Shown: positions 33,807 to 44,184, counted from the first letter of the stretch. The stretch: 64,000 nt of DNA from Nocardioides sp. LHD-245 (GCF_030929495.1 NZ_JAVFWN010000003.1:310001-374000), one strand, 5' to 3'. The notes: generated from the sequence alone by a model not told the origin. A program made the numbers and translations.

Positions 33807-35627
33807 GTGGCGCTGCATCCGGGTGACTCCTTCGGTCGGTACGACGTCACCGGACAGCTCGGCCGCGGCGGCATGGGCGTGGTCCTGGCGGCGGTCCACC
33901 GCGACCTCGACCGCCCGGTGGCGCTCAAGGTGCTGGCCCCGCACCTCGTGGACGACGCGGCCTACCGGGCCCGGTTCCTGCGCGAGGCCAAGGCGCTCGC
34001 CCGGCTGGACTCGCCGTACGTCGTGCGTGTCTTCGACGCCGGCGAGGAGGACGGCGCGCTCTTCATCGCCACCGAGCTGGTCCCCGGCGGCGATCTGAAC
34101 CGGCTGCTGCGCGACGACGGTCCCCTGTTCCTGCCCGACGCCGTGGCGTTGGTCCGGGACCTGGCCGTCGGTCTCGGCACGGCCCACGAGGTCGGCATCC
34201 TGCACCGCGACATCAAGCCCTCCAACGTGCTGGTCGGGGAGCTGGCGGACGGCCGGATCCGCCCGGTGCTGTGCGACTTCGGCATCGCGGCCGTCGCCGA
34301 CCTCGAGCAGCTGGCCACCACCGGCGCGGTCGGGACGCCCGGCTACATGGCGCCCGAGCGGCACCAGGGGGTCGACGCGACGGTCGCCTCGGACATCTAC
34401 GCCCTCGGCTGCGTGCTCTGGGCGGCGCTCACGGCGCGGGCGCCGTACGAAGGCGCGACCGGGCAGGTCCTGCTCGGTCACCTCCAGGGACCGGTCCCGC
34501 AGCTGCCCGCGTCGAGCGCGGACGCCGTGGCGGTCAACGAGGTCCTCGCCACCGCGATGGCCAAGGACCCCGCCGCCCGGTTCGGTACGACGGCCGAGCT
34601 GGTCGCCGCGCTCGACGCGATCCCGCTCGACGACCCCGAGCCCACGCTGGTCGACATCGGCCCGCCCACCCGGCCGCGGCCGGTCGCGGCCCCGTCGGCC
34701 CGGCGGCGCCGGTGGATCCCGCTGCTGATCGGCCTCGTCGTGGCGCTCGCCCTCGGGGCGGGCGCGATCGCCTGGGCCCTCGACCGCTCCGGCCCGGCCC
34801 CGTCGGCGCGCGGGGGTGACCCGTCGGCTGGTGTCGTCGCGCCGGCGACCGACGCGCTGCTCGCGGTCTTCCCGCGCGCTGCCGAGTGTGAGGTGGTGTC
34901 CGATCCCAAGTCGGCCCGGGTGCAGGCCCGCTGGTGCCTCGACGCCACGTCGTCGGTGTATTACGCCCAGTGGCGCGGCTGGGACGCGATGGACGCCAAC
35001 TACCGGGACCGGACCGAGCGGGACTACGCGTACCGATCCGACCTGCGGTCGGCCTGGGTGGAGCTCGCCGAGGTCGACCGCGAGCACTGTCGGCGCAAGC
35101 TCGCCCTCTGGTACGACGACCGCGCGGCGCCGTACTCGGTCACCGTCTGCGCGGACAGCGAGCAGGCGGTGCGCGACGTGCTCGACGACCTCGACCTGCC
35201 GCCGGGCGACGAGGTCGCCTCCCGGGACGCTCCCGCGCCTGATGCGCTCGTCGCCGCCTTCCCGGGAGCCGCCGACTGCACGGAGGTGGTCGAGCCCAGA
35301 CCCACGCGGGTGCGGGCCCGCTGGTGCCACGACCAGGAGTCCTCGGTCCACTACACGCAGTGGACGACCTGGCAGGCGATGGACGCCAACTACCGCGACC
35401 GGGTCGTGCGCGACTACCCCTACCGGTCGGGCCTGCACGCCGCGTGGGTCGAGCTGACCAAGGCCGACGGCAAGCAGTGGAAGAGCAAGCTCGCCGTCTG
35501 GTACGACGACCGCGCGGCGCCGTACTCCATCACGATCTACGCGGACGACGAGCAGGCGGTGCGCGACGTGCTCGAGGACCTCGACCTGCCGCCGGGTGAC
35601 GACGTCGCGGCCGTCCCCCGCGGCTGA
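33807..35627 (+). CDS. Ser/Thr protein kinase with duplicated extracellular domain
   Basis: 606 residues, GTG start. Kinase domain: GRGGMG loop, Lys41, HRD at 133-135, DFG at 157-159, and APE in MAPERHQG. The juxtamembrane part is Pro-rich; a membrane helix follows ([23 protein letters not shown], about 308-330). Outside are two tandem copies of a domain of about 100 residues. Each copy has FPxAAx[47 protein letters not shown] and a DLDLPPGD end. The close identity of the copies suggests a recent duplication. It is a PknB-type transmembrane kinase with an unrecognised sensor; the ligand is unknown. Confidence 0.93.
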   Translation: MALHPGDSFGRYDVTGQLGRGGMGVVLAAVHRDLDRPVALKVLAPHLVDDAAYRARFLREAKALARLDSPYVVRVFDAGEEDGALFIATELVPGGDLNRLLRDDGPLFLPDAVALVRDLAVGLGTAHEVGILHRDIKPSNVLVGELADGRIRPVLCDFGIAAVADLEQLATTGAVGTPGYMAPERHQGVDATVASDIYALGCVLWAALTARAPYEGATGQVLLGHLQGPVPQLPASSADAVAVNEVLATAMAKDPAARFGTTAELVAALDAIPLDDPEPTLVDIGPPTRPRPVAAPSARRRRWIPLLIGLVVALALGAGAIAWALDRSGPAPSARGGDPSAGVVAPATDALLAVFPRAAECEVVSDPKSARVQARWCLDATSSVYYAQWRGWDAMDANYRDRTERDYAYRSDLRSAWVELAEVDREHCRRKLALWYDDRAAPYSVTVCADSEQAVRDVLDDLDLPPGDEVASRDAPAPDALVAAFPGAADCTEVVEPRPTRVRARWCHDQESSVHYTQWTTWQAMDANYRDRVVRDYPYRSGLHAAWVELTKADGKQWKSKLAVWYDDRAAPYSITIYADDEQAVRDVLEDLDLPPGDDVAAVPRG

Positions 35628-35672
35628 GTCGACTAGGGCCGAGCCGATCGGGGTGATCAGGCGAGCGGCCGA

Positions 35673-35678
35673 TACCCT
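35673..35678 (+). promoter_or_regulatory. -10 box of purL (leaderless)
   Basis: TACCCT ends 7 bases before the GTG start. Confidence 0.5.
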
Positions 35679-35685
35679 TGGGGCC

Positions 35686-37974
35686 GTGGCCGACACCGCT
35701 TCCGCACCCGCCCGTCCGACGCTCGACACCGTGGCCGTGGCGGCCGGTGACCCCGACCGGGAGCAGCCCTGGTCCGAGCTGGGCCTGAAGGCCGACGAGT
35801 ACGAGCGGATCCGCGAGATCCTGGGCCGTCGCCCCACCGGGGCCGAGCTGGCGATGTACTCGGTCATGTGGAGCGAGCACTGCTCCTACAAGTCCTCCAA
35901 GGTGCACCTCAAGCAGTTCGGCGAGCTCGCCCAGGAGACCCCGATCGGCCCGATGCTGGCCGGCATCGGCGAGAACGCCGGTGTCATCGACATCGGCCAG
36001 GGCTACGCGGTCAGCTTCAAGGTCGAGAGCCACAACCACCCGTCGTACGTCGAGCCCTACCAGGGCGCGGCGACCGGCGTCGGCGGCATCGTCCGCGACA
36101 TCATCGCGATGGGGGCCCGCCCGGTCGCGGTCATGGACCCGCTGCGCTTCGGCCCGCTCGACGCCGACGACACCCACCGGGTGCTGCCCGGGATCGTCGC
36201 GGGCGTCGGCGGCTACGGCAACTGCCTGGGCCTGCCCAATATCGGCGGCGAGGCGGTCTTCGACGAGACCTACCTCGGCAACCCTCTCGTCAATGCGCTG
36301 TGTGTCGGCGTGCTGCGCCACGAGGACCTCCACCTCGCCAAGGCGTCCGGCACCGGCAACCGCGTCATCCTGTACGGCGCCCGCACCGGCGGTGACGGCA
36401 TCGGCGGCGTCTCGGTGCTGGCCTCCGAGACGTTCACGGAGTCCGAAGATGGGGGCTCCGGCCCGGCCAAGCGGCCGAGCGTCCAGGTCGGCGACCCGTT
36501 CATGGAGAAGCTGCTCATCGAGTGCACCCTCGAGCTGTTCGCGGCCGGCGTCGTCGCCGGCATCCAGGACCTCGGTGGCGCCGGCCTCTCCTGCGCGACC
36601 TCCGAGCTGGCCTCGGCCGGCGACGGCGGCATGCGCTGCGAGCTCGACCGGGTCCCGTTGCGCGACTCGACGCTCTCGCCCGAGGAGATCCTGATGAGCG
36701 AGAGCCAGGAGCGGATGATGGCGGTCGTGGAGCCCGGCGACGTCGCGGCCTTCCTCGCGATCTGCGCCAAGTGGGACGTCGAGGCCGTCGACATCGGCGA
36801 GGTCACCGACACCGACCGGCTCGAGATCACCTGGCACGGGGAGACCGTGGTCGACGTACCCCCGCGCACGGTGGCGCACGACGGGCCCGTCTACGAGCGC
36901 CCGTACGCCCGGCCCGACTGGCAGGACGCGCTGCAGGCCGACGGCGCCGAGGCGCTCCCGCGCCCGAGCACCGGCGACGAGCTGCGCGCGACCCTGCTCC
37001 GGATGGTCGCCAGTCCCAACCTCTGCGACAAGTCGTGGATCACCGACCAGTACGACCGCTACGTCCAGGGCAACACGGTGCTGGCCCAGCCGGCCGACTC
37101 CGGCATGGTCCGGGTCGACGAGGAGACCCACCTCGGCGTCTCGGTCGCCACCGACTGCAACGGTCGCTTCGCCAAGCTCGACCCGTACGCCGGCGCGCAG
37201 CTCGCGCTCGCCGAGGCCTACCGCAATGTCGCCACCGGCGGCGCCACGCCGCTCGCGGTCAGCGACTGCCTCAACTTCGGCTCGCCCGAGGACCCCGACG
37301 TGATGTGGCAGTTCGCCGAGGCGTGCCGCGGCCTGAAGGACGCCTGCGCCGAGCTCGGCATCCCGGTCACCGGCGGCAACGTCAGCCTCTACAACCAGAC
37401 CGGCGAGACCGCCATCCTGCCGACGCCCGTCGTCGCGGTGCTCGGCGTCATCGACGACGTGCGCCGTCGTACCCCCTCCTCGTTCCAGGCCGCCGGCGAG
37501 CGGATCGTCCAGCTCGGCAGCACCCACGAGGAGCTCTCCGGGTCCGAGTGGGCCCACGTCGTCCACGGCCACCTCGGCGGCCGTCCCCCGGCGGTCAACC
37601 TCGCCAACGAGCACAACCTCGCCCTGGCCCTGCGCGACCTGGTCGGCGTCGTCACCAGCGCCCACGACCTGTCCGACGGCGGACTGGCGCAGGCCCTGGC
37701 CGAGGCCGCGATGGTCGGTGGCGTCGGCGCCCGGGTCGACCTGCCCGGCGACGCCTTCATCGAGCTCTTCGCCGAGTCCGCGGCCCGCGCAATCGTGACC
37801 GTCGCCGCCGACCGGGTGGACGAGCTGATGACGATCGCCGCCCGCCACGGCGTACCCGCCGTCGAGCTCGGCACGACCGGCGGCGACGTCCTCGCCGTCG
37901 AGGGCCGGTTCGAGGTCCCGGTGGCCGAGCTGCGGGAGGCGTGGAGCGCCACCCTGCCGAACGCCCTGGGGTGA
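35686..37974 (+). CDS. purL: FGAM synthase, PurL subunit (short form)
   Basis: 762 residues, GTG start. This is the ATP-dependent synthetase part of FGAM synthase, needing PurS and PurQ (encoded at 27.9-28.8 kb). Motifs: [53 protein letters not shown], and [10 protein letters not shown]. The C-terminal repeat of the AIR-synthase fold ends with [15 protein letters not shown]. The gene follows the kinase gene by 58 bases with its own -10 box. Its stop runs straight into a GATGG-GAGCG repeat also found after purF. Confidence 0.97.
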   Translation: MADTASAPARPTLDTVAVAAGDPDREQPWSELGLKADEYERIREILGRRPTGAELAMYSVMWSEHCSYKSSKVHLKQFGELAQETPIGPMLAGIGENAGVIDIGQGYAVSFKVESHNHPSYVEPYQGAATGVGGIVRDIIAMGARPVAVMDPLRFGPLDADDTHRVLPGIVAGVGGYGNCLGLPNIGGEAVFDETYLGNPLVNALCVGVLRHEDLHLAKASGTGNRVILYGARTGGDGIGGVSVLASETFTESEDGGSGPAKRPSVQVGDPFMEKLLIECTLELFAAGVVAGIQDLGGAGLSCATSELASAGDGGMRCELDRVPLRDSTLSPEEILMSESQERMMAVVEPGDVAAFLAICAKWDVEAVDIGEVTDTDRLEITWHGETVVDVPPRTVAHDGPVYERPYARPDWQDALQADGAEALPRPSTGDELRATLLRMVASPNLCDKSWITDQYDRYVQGNTVLAQPADSGMVRVDEETHLGVSVATDCNGRFAKLDPYAGAQLALAEAYRNVATGGATPLAVSDCLNFGSPEDPDVMWQFAEACRGLKDACAELGIPVTGGNVSLYNQTGETAILPTPVVAVLGVIDDVRRRTPSSFQAAGERIVQLGSTHEELSGSEWAHVVHGHLGGRPPAVNLANEHNLALALRDLVGVVTSAHDLSDGGLAQALAEAAMVGGVGARVDLPGDAFIELFAESAARAIVTVAADRVDELMTIAARHGVPAVELGTTGGDVLAVEGRFEVPVAELREAWSATLPNALG

Positions 37975-38001
37975 TGGCGCGAGCGCGTCGCTCGCGCTAC
38001 G
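37972..38001. repeat. Post-stop GATGG..GAGCG palindromic element (after purL)
   Basis: The purL stop begins TGATGGCGCGAGCG and continues as a palindrome of CGAGCG/CGCTCG. It resembles the elements at 44015 and 45612. It lies where purL converges with a minus-strand lipoprotein gene and may act as a terminator. Confidence 0.45.
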
Positions 38002-39040
38002 GCAGCCTGGTCCGGTCGGTCACGGTCAGCTTGAGCTGCTCCGGCGCGTCGATCGTGCCCCAGGTCGAGGTCCGCCCGAGCTCGTAGCGCTGCTTGATCA
38101 CGAGGTTGCGCGGGGCGTCCTCGCCGACGTCGAAGAGCACGTGGAAGACCGCGCTGCAGTTCTGGTTGGCGATGTCGGGGCAGGTGCCCCGACCGGCGTC
38201 GCGGATCACCTGGACGGCCTTCGAGCCGCCGAGGGTGAAGCCGCCGTCGACGGTCCCGGCGTAGTAGATCGCGCCCGCGCTGAGGTCCGCCGCTGCCTCG
38301 TCCCACCGGCCGAACGTCGTCTCGACCGTGGTCGCCAGCCAGGTGCGTCCGTCGGCGGCCCACGCGTCGCCGGCGTACGGCAGCAGGACGGGCGGCGTCA
38401 GGGTGCACGTGAACGCGATCTCGCTCACCGTGACGGCGCGACTCGGTCGGACGGATCCGCCGCAGGGTAGGGCCTCTCCGCTCGCCGGCGCCAGGTCGTA
38501 GAGCGGCGCGGCGGCACCGGCGTCGACGTCACCGGTCGCCAGGTCGGCGGTCTGCACGACGCCGTCGAAGTCGACCTTCAGCCGGGGGTCCTCGCCCGAA
38601 CCGCGGACGGCGACGAAGAAGGCCTCCGGGCCCTCCGTCGAGACCTCCGGCGGGGGGATCCGGTAGGACGCGCCGTCGACGACGAGGTCGACCACCGGGG
38701 TCGAGGTCGTCTCCAGGTAGCGGGCGTAGGTGCCGAGTGAGGTCGTGTCGTACTGCCAGCTGACCGGCATGAACACCTCGCCGTCGGTGGCGGTCAGCTT
38801 CTCGAGCTGGCGGGTGGCGTCGGCCGAGATCTCCCGGACCGGCTTCCCGGCGGTGACCAGGAGGTTGCCGATCGGCAGGGCGATCGTCGTCTCGCTCCCG
38901 CTCTCGGCGATCCGCGCGTCCTGCCGGGCCGGGACCACGTCGCCCGCCACCACGCCGGCGGGGTCGCCGCCGCAGGCGGCGAGGGCGGGCGCGAGCAGGA
39001 GCAGACCGAGCGCGGTCGCTGAGCGTCGACGAGGGAGCAT
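37997..39040 (-). CDS. Putative lipoprotein
   Basis: 347 residues. The signal peptide with lipobox is ALAAC (LGLLLLAPALAACGG). The mature part is beta-rich with cysteines near ALPCGGSV, FTCTL, GTCPD and NQNCSAVF. I recognise no family; long stretches (WQYDTTSLGTYARYL, GGFTLGGSKAVQVIRD) look like a folded extracytoplasmic domain. It converges on purL and is divergent from the sterol-carrier gene. Confidence 0.8.
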   Translation of the reverse strand: MLPRRRSATALGLLLLAPALAACGGDPAGVVAGDVVPARQDARIAESGSETTIALPIGNLLVTAGKPVREISADATRQLEKLTATDGEVFMPVSWQYDTTSLGTYARYLETTSTPVVDLVVDGASYRIPPPEVSTEGPEAFFVAVRGSGEDPRLKVDFDGVVQTADLATGDVDAGAAAPLYDLAPASGEALPCGGSVRPSRAVTVSEIAFTCTLTPPVLLPYAGDAWAADGRTWLATTVETTFGRWDEAAADLSAGAIYYAGTVDGGFTLGGSKAVQVIRDAGRGTCPDIANQNCSAVFHVLFDVGEDAPRNLVIKQRYELGRTSTWGTIDAPEQLKLTVTDRTRLP

Positions 39041-39232
39041 GGCCCCATTGTGGTGGCTGGCGGCGTCGGGTGGGTGCCGGACTCGGATCTGGGACGTCGG
39101 GGGCGTGAGACCGCCGACCGGTCCCCGGCGAGCGGTACGACGCCGGGCCCAGGCCGTAGGGTGCGCACTGCCCGACCGTGTGCAGCCACCGACCTGCTCG
39201 GTGCTCCAGCCCTACCCGGAGGACGATGCCTG

Positions 39233-39592
39233 ATGCCCGCCCGGCTCAAGCCCGCCGCTGAGGCGGACGTGGCGGCCGCCCTGGCCCGGCTCGGGGCCGG
39301 TGGCGCCGAGCGCGCCGACCTGCGCCTGCTGACCAAGCACTTCCTCGCGCTCCTCGAGACCCGCGCGCCCGGCCGATCCGTCGAGGTGCGGGTGCCGCCG
39401 TACGCCGCCGTGCAGGTCGTCGAGGGCGTCCGGCATACCCGCGGCACGCCGCCGGCGGTCGTCGAGACCGACGCCGCGACCTGGATCGCCCTCGCCACCG
39501 GGAGGCTCGGGTGGGCGGAGGCCGTGGACGCGGGCCGGGTCCGGGCCAGCGGTGAGCGCACCGACCTGACGCCGTACCTGCCCCTCCCCTAG
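39233..39592 (+). CDS. Sterol-carrier family protein (SCP-3-like)
   Basis: 119 residues from the ATG at 39233. The pattern RSVEVRVPPYAAVQVVEG, HTRGTPPAVVETDAATWIALATGRLGWAEAV and GRVRASGERTDLTPYLPL is typical of the small actinobacterial sterol-carrier family proteins. In actinobacteria this gene commonly stands near purF. A lipid-binding role is assumed from the fold only. It ends just before an M20 peptidase whose -10 box overlaps its stop codon. Confidence 0.85.
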   Translation: MPARLKPAAEADVAAALARLGAGGAERADLRLLTKHFLALLETRAPGRSVEVRVPPYAAVQVVEGVRHTRGTPPAVVETDAATWIALATGRLGWAEAVDAGRVRASGERTDLTPYLPLP

Positions 39593-39595
39593 ATT
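39590..39595 (+). promoter_or_regulatory. -10 box of M20 peptidase gene (leaderless)
   Basis: TAGATT overlaps the stop codon of the preceding gene and ends 7 bases before the ATG at 39603. Confidence 0.55.
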
Positions 39596-39602
39596 GGCGG
39601 GC

Positions 39603-40955
39603 ATGTCCGGACCCGTCTCCACCACCGACCTGCGTACGCGCCTCGCCGAGATCCTCCCGGGTGTCCGATCGGATCTCGAGGCCCTCGTCCGCATCCAGTC
39701 CGTCAGCGCCGACCCCGACCGTCTCGACCAGGTCGAGGTGAGCGCGCGGGCGACCGCCGACCTGTTCGCCGCGGAGGGTGTCGACGTGCAGATCGTGCGC
39801 GCCTTCGACGGCGCGCCGCCCGCCGTCATCGGTGAGAAGAAGGGCCCCGAGGGCGCGCCCACGGTGCTGCTGTACGCCCACCACGACGTGCAGCCCGAGA
39901 ACGACCATGCCGAGTGGGACACGCCGCCGTGGGAGCCGACCGAGCGCAACGGCCGCCTCTACGGCCGCGGCGCGGCCGACGACAAGGCCGGCATCATGAC
40001 CCACGTCGCCGCGCTGCGGATGCTCGGCGACGAGCTGCCCGTCACGGTCCGCCTCTTCATCGAGGGTGAGGAGGAGGTCGCCAGCGCGACCCTCCCGCAG
40101 CTGCTGGAGAAGTACGTCGAGGAGCTGCGCTCCGACGTCATCGTGATCGCCGACTCCGGCAACTGGGACATCGGCGTCCCGGCGCTGACCACCAGCCTGC
40201 GCGGCCTGGTGCGGGTCAACGTCGAGGTCCGCACCCTCGACCACGCCGTCCACCAGGGCATGTGGGGCGGCCTGGTCCCCGACGCCCTGATCACCCTGTC
40301 CCGCCTGATCGCCACGCTCCACGACGACGCCGGCCAGGTCGCCGTCGCCGGCCTGCACTCCGGCCCGGCCGCCGACATCGACTACCCCGAGGAGCGGCTG
40401 CGCGCCGAGTCCGGCGTCGCCGAGGGCGTCCGGTGGGTCGGCTCCGGCCCGGCCGTGGAGCGGCTGTGGACCCAGCCCGCGCTGTCGGTGATCGGCCTCG
40501 ACGCGCCCAAGGTCGACGGCTCGTCCAACACCCTGATCCCGTCGGCGCGGGCCCGCCTCGCGCTGCGCACCGCGCCCGGTGAGACCTCCGCGAACGCCCT
40601 GGCCTGCCTGCGCGCCCACCTCGAGCAGCACGTCCCTTGGGGCGCCCAGCTCTCGATCGAGGTCGTCGACACCGGCGAGCCGATCGCGCTCGACGTCGAC
40701 GGGCCGGCGTACGACGCCGCGAGGTCCGCCTTCACCGAGGCCTGGGACGGCACCGCGCCGGTCGACATGGGCGTCGGCGGCTCGATCCCGTTCATCGCGG
40801 AGTTCCTCGAGTCCTTCCCCCAGGCCTCCGTGCTGGTGACCGGCGTCGAGGACCCCGACACCCGCGCCCACGGCCCCAACGAGGGCCTGCACCTCGCCGA
40901 GTTCGAGAAGGTCCTGCTCGCCGAGGCGCTGCTGCTGCGCAACCTCGGCGCCTGA
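39603..40955 (+). CDS. M20-family dipeptidase/metallopeptidase
   Basis: 450 residues. Metal-site motifs of M20 enzymes: LYAHHDVQPEN (His, Asp), GRGAADDKAG (bridging Asp), EGEEEVAS (catalytic Glu, ligand Glu), VIADSGNWD (Asp), and RAHGPNEGLH (His) near the C-terminus. The dimerisation domain lies in the middle (TSLRGLVRVNVEVRT). Such enzymes cleave dipeptides or N-acyl amino acids with two zinc ions in the cytoplasm; the exact substrate is unknown. Confidence 0.92.
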   Translation: MSGPVSTTDLRTRLAEILPGVRSDLEALVRIQSVSADPDRLDQVEVSARATADLFAAEGVDVQIVRAFDGAPPAVIGEKKGPEGAPTVLLYAHHDVQPENDHAEWDTPPWEPTERNGRLYGRGAADDKAGIMTHVAALRMLGDELPVTVRLFIEGEEEVASATLPQLLEKYVEELRSDVIVIADSGNWDIGVPALTTSLRGLVRVNVEVRTLDHAVHQGMWGGLVPDALITLSRLIATLHDDAGQVAVAGLHSGPAADIDYPEERLRAESGVAEGVRWVGSGPAVERLWTQPALSVIGLDAPKVDGSSNTLIPSARARLALRTAPGETSANALACLRAHLEQHVPWGAQLSIEVVDTGEPIALDVDGPAYDAARSAFTEAWDGTAPVDMGVGGSIPFIAEFLESFPQASVLVTGVEDPDTRAHGPNEGLHLAEFEKVLLAEALLLRNLGA

Positions 40956-40961
40956 CCCCTC

Positions 40962-41078
40962 GTTGAGTTGCCCCTGACTCACCGTCGAGTTTCCCCATCC
41001 TCGCGCTCGAGTTGCCACTTCGGTGGACCCGACCGCGCGCGGTGCGGCAACTCGACGGTGAGGATCGGGCAACTCAAC
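40962..41078. repeat. Large nested inverted repeat, copy B
   Basis: GTTGAGTTGCCC (40962-40973) pairs with 41067-41078, and CTCACCGTCGAGT (40978-40990) pairs with 41050-41062, both perfectly. A further TCGAGTTGCC at 41007-41016 can pair with 41046-41055. It lies between tandem plus-strand genes, so it is not simply a terminator of convergent genes. It shares the GTTGAGT and CGTCGAG words with copy A. Confidence 0.8.
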
Positions 41079-41101
41079 ATCGCAAAAGTCGAGTGATTCG
41101 C

Positions 41102-41107
41102 TAGACT
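41102..41107 (+). promoter_or_regulatory. -10 box of FAD/NAD(P)-binding gene (leaderless)
   Basis: TAGACT ends 7 bases before the ATG at 41115. Confidence 0.6.
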
Positions 41108-41114
41108 CACTTGA

Positions 41115-42521
41115 ATGACGGCGACGAGCATCCCGACGACGACCCCGACGTCCCCTCGCACGCGGACCCGGGTGGCGGTGATCGGGGGAGGGGCGAGTGG
41201 CGTCCTCACCGCCATCAATCTCCTCGTCCGCGCCGACGACCCGGGGCTCGAGGTCGTCATCCACGAGGCCAGCGGGATCGTCGGGCGGGGCGTGGCCTAC
41301 GGCACCAACGACCAGCGGCACCTGCTCAACGTCCGGGCGCGCCACATGAGCGCGTTCCCCGACGCCCCGTCGGACCTGCTCGACTGGGCGCTGCGGACCG
41401 GCCGCAGCAGTGATCCGCAGGGTTTCCTGCCGCGCGCCGACTACGCGATCTACCTCCAGGACCGGCTCGCCGACGTCGCCGACGACCGGCTCCGGATCCG
41501 CGCCGGCCGGGTGCTCGACGTCGTCCCCGCCGGCGCGGGATTCGAGATCGTCACCGAGCGGTCCACCTCGCGCGCCGACGCCGTCGTGCTCTGCCACGGG
41601 AACCAGCCGCCCCGTCCGCTCGCCACGGCGGACGGGGCGGCGCTGCCCGACGCGCCCTGGCACGTCGGCAACCCGTGGGAGCTGGCCCGGCTGCGCACGC
41701 TGCCGGCCGCCGCGCGGGTCGTCGTCGTCGGCACCGGCCTGACCGGCATCGACACCGCCATCACCCTGCTCGAGGACGGCCTCGCACGGCACGTCACGCT
41801 GCTCAGCCGCAACGGCCTGCTGCCCAAGCCCCACGTCGGTCAGGCCCACACCGCGTGGGTCACCAAGGTCCCCGACGAGGCCGTGACCGCCGACGCGATC
41901 GCGGCCGCGATCTCCGAGGAGTGCCGGGCCGCCGCCGAGCGCGGCGTCGGCTGGCGCGCCGTCGTCGACGGGCTCCGCCCGCTCACCCAGGAGCTGTGGC
42001 GCCGGCTCGCGGTCGCGGAGCGCCGCCGCTTCCTCGACGTCCACGCGCGCGACTGGGAGGTCCGCCGGCACCGGATGGCGCCCGAGGTCGCGCTGCGCCT
42101 CCAGTCCTACCGGTACGACGACCGGCTGGCCGTCCACGCCGGGAGCCTGCACGCCGTGGCGGATCTCGGCGAGCGCCGCCGGGTCACGATCGCGTCCGGC
42201 CAGCAGCCGATCGAGGCGGACGCGGTCGTCAACTGCACCGGCCCGCTCGCCGACGTACGGCAGAGCGCCGACCCGCTCCTGCGAGCCCTGGTCGCCCGCG
42301 GCACGGTCGCCCCCGACCCCCTCGCGCTCGGCATCGACGCCACCGTCGAGGGTGCCGTCCGCGGGAGCGACGGCCGGGTGGTCGAGGGGCTGTTCGTCGT
42401 CGGCCCGCCGCGCAAGGGCACGCTGTGGGAGTCGACGGCCATCCCCGAGATCCGGGGGCAGGCCGCCCAGGTCGCGGGGGCCGTGGTCGAGCGGGTGTCT
42501 CGTCGGGTCGTCGCGAACTGA
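41115..42521 (+). CDS. FAD/NAD(P)-binding protein (NAD_binding_9-like)
   Basis: 468 residues. The N-terminal dinucleotide motif is VAVIGGGASGVLTAINLL, and a second Rossmann motif is VVVVGTGLTGIDTAITLL. The block GRGVAYGTNDQRHLLNVRARHMSAFPD matches the family of uncharacterised FAD-NAD(P) proteins (HcaD-like). It probably is an oxidoreductase or hydroxylase-like flavoprotein; no partner gene reveals the substrate. It ends 34 bases before purF, which has its own -10 box. Confidence 0.85.
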   Translation: MTATSIPTTTPTSPRTRTRVAVIGGGASGVLTAINLLVRADDPGLEVVIHEASGIVGRGVAYGTNDQRHLLNVRARHMSAFPDAPSDLLDWALRTGRSSDPQGFLPRADYAIYLQDRLADVADDRLRIRAGRVLDVVPAGAGFEIVTERSTSRADAVVLCHGNQPPRPLATADGAALPDAPWHVGNPWELARLRTLPAAARVVVVGTGLTGIDTAITLLEDGLARHVTLLSRNGLLPKPHVGQAHTAWVTKVPDEAVTADAIAAAISEECRAAAERGVGWRAVVDGLRPLTQELWRRLAVAERRRFLDVHARDWEVRRHRMAPEVALRLQSYRYDDRLAVHAGSLHAVADLGERRRVTIASGQQPIEADAVVNCTGPLADVRQSADPLLRALVARGTVAPDPLALGIDATVEGAVRGSDGRVVEGLFVVGPPRKGTLWESTAIPEIRGQAAQVAGAVVERVSRRVVAN

Positions 42522-42541
42522 AGGATCGGCAGCTCGGCCGG

Positions 42542-42547
42542 TAGGCT
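42542..42547 (+). promoter_or_regulatory. -10 box of purF (leaderless)
   Basis: TAGGCT ends 8 bases before the GTG start. Confidence 0.55.
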
Positions 42548-42555
42548 TGCGCAAC

Positions 42556-44016
42556 GTGTGCGGAGTCTTCGGTGTCTGGGCCCCGGGTGAGGACGTCGCG
42601 AAGCTGACGTACTTCGGTCTCTACTCGCTGCAGCACCGCGGGCAGGAGTCCGCGGGCATCTCGGTCAGCAACGGTCGGCAGATCCTCGTCTACAAGGACA
42701 TGGGCCTGGTGTCCCAGGTCTTCGACGAGAACACCCTCGAGTCGTTCGCAGGCCACCTCGCGGTCGGCCACTGTCGCTACTCGACCACGGGCGCGAGCAC
42801 GTGGCAGAACGCGCAGCCCACCTTCCGGCCGACCGAGGACGGCTCGATCGCGCTGGGTCACAACGGCAACCTGATCAACACCGCGCAGCTCGCGGAGATG
42901 GTCCAGGACCTGCCGAGCTATGACGGCGAGCTCGACATCCACGCCCGCAACCTCGAGTCGTCCACCAACGACACCAGCCTGGTGACCGCGCTCCTCGCGC
43001 ACCACCCGGACCAGTCGCTGGAGGCCCGCGCGCTGGAGCTGCTGCCCCAGGTCCAGGGCGCCTTCTCGTTCGTGTTCATGAACGAGAACACGCTGTACGC
43101 CGCCCGCGACCCCGAGGGCATCCGGCCGCTCGTGCTCGGCCGCCTCGAGCGCGGCTGGGTCGTCGCGAGCGAGGACGCCGCCCTGGCGACGACCGGCGCG
43201 AGCGTCGTGCGCGAGGTCGAGCCCGGTGAGCTCATCGTCATCGACGAGGACGGCCTGCGCTCCCACAAGTTCGCCGAGCCGCGGCGCAAGGGCTGCGTGT
43301 TCGAGTACGTCTACCTCGCCCGCCCCGACGCCACGATCGCCCACCGCAGCGTCCACGAGGCGCGGGTCGAGATGGGCCGCCAGCTGGCCCGCGAGTTCCC
43401 CGTCGACGCCGACCTGGTCATCCCGGTCCCCGAGTCCGGTACGCCGGCCGCCTCCGGCTACGCGCTCGAGAGCGGCATCCCGTTCGGCCAGGGCTTCGTC
43501 AAGAACGCCTACGTCGGCCGCACCTTCATCCAGCCGTCGCAGACCCTGCGGCAGCTCGGCATCCGGCTCAAGCTCAATGCGCTGGAGCACATGATCCGCG
43601 GCAAGCGGATCGTCGTCGTCGACGACTCGATCGTGCGCGGCAACACCCAGCGGGCCCAGGTCCGGATGCTGCGCGAGGCCGGTGCGCTCGAGGTCCACGT
43701 CCGGATCTCCTCGCCGCCGGTCAAGTGGCCGTGCTTCTACGGCATCGACTTCGCCACCCGCGCCGAGCTCATCGCCAACGGGCTCGACGTCGACGAGATC
43801 GCGGCGAGCGTGGGTGCCGACAGCCTCGGCTACATCTCGCTGGAGGGTATGGTCCAGGCGACCGGCCAGCCGCAGAGCACGCTGTGCACCGCCTGCTTCA
43901 CCGGCGAGTACCCGATCGAGCTCCCCGACGAGAGCCTGCTCGGCAAGCACCTCCTCGAGGCGACGCTCCGGCCGAGCGCACACGGCGAGGCGCTCCCAGT
44001 TTTCAACAACCCATGA
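42556..44016 (+). CDS. purF: Amidophosphoribosyltransferase
   Basis: 486 residues. The GTG at 42556 places the nucleophile at Cys2 (MCGVFGVW), so the family's propeptide is absent or a single residue. This is the first committed step of purine synthesis: PRPP plus glutamine to phosphoribosylamine. N-terminal amidotransferase: LQHRGQESAGI, GHCRYSTTG, GHNGNL. PRPP loop: IVVVDDSIVRGNTQR. Cysteines in KGCVFE, WPCFYG and LCTACFTG fit the 4Fe-4S type seen in Bacillus. The stop is followed at once by a GATGGGCCGAGCG repeat, then purM. Confidence 0.97.
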   Translation: MCGVFGVWAPGEDVAKLTYFGLYSLQHRGQESAGISVSNGRQILVYKDMGLVSQVFDENTLESFAGHLAVGHCRYSTTGASTWQNAQPTFRPTEDGSIALGHNGNLINTAQLAEMVQDLPSYDGELDIHARNLESSTNDTSLVTALLAHHPDQSLEARALELLPQVQGAFSFVFMNENTLYAARDPEGIRPLVLGRLERGWVVASEDAALATTGASVVREVEPGELIVIDEDGLRSHKFAEPRRKGCVFEYVYLARPDATIAHRSVHEARVEMGRQLAREFPVDADLVIPVPESGTPAASGYALESGIPFGQGFVKNAYVGRTFIQPSQTLRQLGIRLKLNALEHMIRGKRIVVVDDSIVRGNTQRAQVRMLREAGALEVHVRISSPPVKWPCFYGIDFATRAELIANGLDVDEIAASVGADSLGYISLEGMVQATGQPQSTLCTACFTGEYPIELPDESLLGKHLLEATLRPSAHGEALPVFNNP

Positions 44017-44130
44017 TGGGCCGAGCGTGTCGCCCGATCGCGGGTGCCGCACGGTCCTCGCTCCGCTCGGATCGCGGGCACCCGCGATGCGCTGCGCGCG
44101 GGGCGCCACGCTGCCGGCCGCGCAGTCGAG
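44015..44130. repeat. Intergenic repeat between purF and purM
   Basis: The 19-base word GATGGGCCGAGCGTGTCGC (44015-44033) and CACGCTGCCGGCC followed by CGCAGTCGAG (44107-44130) both recur at 45612-45666, after DUF3073. Spacing differs, so an insertion separates the two halves here. The rest of the gap holds no gene. Confidence 0.7.
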
Positions 44131-44184
44131 GCAGGCGTGGCGCCAGGCTCGCTGGCGGCCACACCCACCCGAAGAGGAGTCGCA

